From Meghimatium bilineatum (lineage: Eukaryota; Mollusca; Gastropoda; Stylommatophora; Philomycidae): a stretch of DNA of 64,000 bases. The DNA lies in the NCBI GenBank assembly GCA_034231615.1, contig CM067298.1:57564883-57628882 (forward strand). Reading direction: 5' to 3'. The notes beneath the pieces were generated by a model that made no database searches, was not told the origin of the DNA, and worked only from the letters and a program-made list of their open reading frames with translations. Every line of letters starts with the position of its first letter. Position 1 is the first letter of the stretch. The position numbers and the translations under genes were made by a program. Below, piece after piece: positions 62,690 through 64,000 of the stretch.

Positions 62690-63327
62690 GGTTGAAAAGA
62701 GTTAACTGCAATTTTTTTATATACTAAAAAAATCTTACAATGGTATCGCAAACATGTCAATGCATGCAAGTCAATTCGGACTGAATTTTTACGAGGGCGT
62801 CCAATAGGTCTCCTGTGCTTGATTTGTCAAAATGTATTTTCAAATGAAGCAATGAAGCCTTCTAGGCTACAAGAGCATTTGACTAAAATGCATTCTGACA
62901 AAGAGGATAAAGTTTGTCCTGTTTTCAAGTACTAGAAAAAAAACATTTTAAGCCTCCAACTATATCAAAACAGTTTGTGTCATCCACTAAATAAGATACT
63001 GATGGATTACAAGCTTTTTATATTTCATTATTAATTGCAAAAGCTGGAAATCCATACATTTTGTGTAAGAAATTAATCTTGCAAGCAGTAAAAGAAGTCA
63101 TAAACATTGTGCTTCATAAGCCAGCTTCAGATATTATCCGCAAAATTCCTTTGAGCAATAATTCAGTACAAAGAAGAATCCATGGAAATGGCGGAAGACG
63201 TTGAAAAATCATTGTGCATTTATTTGCAGACATGCCAATTATCCATTAAACTTGATGAATCAACTCTCCCAAATAATGAATCACTACTCTTATCATATGT
63301 ATGATTCATAAAAGATGAACATGTATG
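62690..63327 (+). pseudogene. hAT-type transposase fossil (ZBED5/SCAND3-like)
   Basis: Across several frames: CLICQNVFSNEAMKPSRLQE, HLTKMHSDKEDKV (BED-like zinc finger pattern CxxC...H...H), FKPPTISKQFVSSTK, AYISLLIAKAGNPY-like tract, AVKEVINIVLHKPASDIIRK, IPLSNNSVQRRI, then MEMAEDVEKSLCIYLQTCQL and SIKLDESTLPN. The order SMKPSKLxxHLxxxH...LIAKAGKPH...IPLSNxTVxRRI...MAEDVE...LQLDEST is that of hAT-derived ZBED5/FAM200-type proteins. Frameshifts make it dead. It is cut off by SINE-A at 63328. Confidence 0.75.
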
Positions 63328-63928
63328 CGTTGCGTCTATGGGTCTCACCAATGGCCCACTAGACAAACCATCCATGCAACAGAAAACCTTAGTAGATAAC
63401 ATGCTGTTATATTGAGGTAATCTTCTTGTAGAAGCTTTATGGCACGTCATCTATACAATTATGCTTCTCATGCTTTTATTTTGTTGTTGCAATGTGTTTT
63501 GTTATTTGTATAGATGTATGCACCCTCTGTGGTTGGGAGGGAGCCAGGGAGAGATGTACTGCGCAGCACTGGGGAGGAGGAAACTGACAGCAATGGTTTG
63601 TTTTTCCTATAGCTGAGGTCCATTATAGAGGCACAGTGACTCAGAACGTGACAATCCTTTTGACTTGAACATTTGGTTGCATGCCTGGATAGAGAAGTTC
63701 GGCATAACCAGTAGTCAATTGGTGGCGGGAAATGAGCACAGTGAACCCTATCTTGGCTGCAGTGTATAGGTTGAAACCTACCTTCCAGTAGTGTGATAGT
63801 TATTTCTGGCTCTGGCCCAGGGTGGGCTGAAAATCCACAAGCTTACCAGCAATATAATGCCATTTTAATGGCATTGGGTCAAAGGGCATGAGCCCATGGA
63901 CCACTGGATCAGCAACCAACCAACCATG
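63328..63928 (+). mobile_element. SINE-A copy 3
   Basis: Colinear with 8636-9247: GCGTTGCGTCTATGGGTCTC, CCACTAGACAAACCATCC, GCACCCTCTGTGGTTGGGAG, AATGCCATTTTAATGGCATT, and the AACCAACCAACC tail. It has small deletions near 63690 and 63765. No clear duplication flanks it. Confidence 0.82.
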
Positions 63929-63929
63929 T

Positions 63930-64000
63930 TTGTTTGTTTCTTTTGCGTTCGCTCCATTGTAACCATCACGGATATCCGTGCGATTTCCGCCGGGAGCGTG
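63930..64000 (-). mobile_element. Family H copy, cut by the window edge
   Basis: GTTTGTTTGTTTCTTTTGCG then 57 bp identical to 22426-22480 (CGCTCCATTGTAACCATCAC, GGATATCCGTGCGATTTCCG, CCGGGAGCGTG). Its (GTTT)n end lies against the (AACC)n tail of SINE-A. Confidence 0.8.

Overview
This is a window of AT-rich nuclear DNA from an animal, almost certainly an invertebrate. The introns have GT-AG borders, microsatellites such as (TATG)n, (GT)n(AT)n and (AG)n are common, and retrotransposon, SINE and MITE debris lies on both strands nearly everywhere. The mix of LINEs with RNase H, tRNA-headed SINEs and pogo-type MITEs suggests a lophotrochozoan, perhaps a mollusc. That placement is an inference; no gene here fixes the phylum.

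One host gene can be reconstructed completely. It is a mitochondrial ClpX (AAA+ unfoldase of the ClpXP protease) on the minus strand, coding from 61044 down to 43556. It has eleven exons with GT-AG borders and compatible phases. Their lengths sum to 1845 nt, an open frame of 614 codons plus a TGA stop. The zinc-binding domain, Walker A, Walker B, GYVG pore loop, LGF loop, arginine finger and sensor 2 are all visible. Its ten introns hold LINE pieces with RNase H, SINEs, MITEs and a Merlin/ISXO2-like transposase fossil.

The rest, 1-43 kb and 61-64 kb, has no host gene I can support and is a layered transposon graveyard. The main LINE bodies are at 11.3-13.1 kb (minus), 19.4-24.2 kb (minus, EN-RT-RNase H, interrupted), 27.5-28.4 kb (plus) and 31.1-33.7 kb (plus, RT-RNase H). 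There are many 3' LINE fragments, a Penelope-like fragment (30.1-30.7 kb), a mariner-like fragment (28.8-29.3 kb) and a hAT/ZBED5-like transposase fossil (62.7-63.3 kb). Short elements fall into families I define here: SINE-1 (about 280 bp) and SINE-2 (about 160 bp), both with GAA-rich tails; SINE-A (about 612 bp, AACC tail) and its short relative SINE-B (278 bp, AAAC tail); SINE-3 and other tRNA-headed SINEs; family 4; a hairpin-rich family H; and two pogo/Tigger-type MITE families.

The most unusual structures are three. SINE-A and SINE-B share a 5' module but have different 3' ends and tails. Family H is rich in hairpins. The 19.4-24.2 kb LINE carries an inserted copy of H, a second small H fragment, and an internal duplicate of its own RNase H/C-terminal segment. 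There are also several coding-like minisatellites with periods of 18, 30, 35, 35 and 64 bp.
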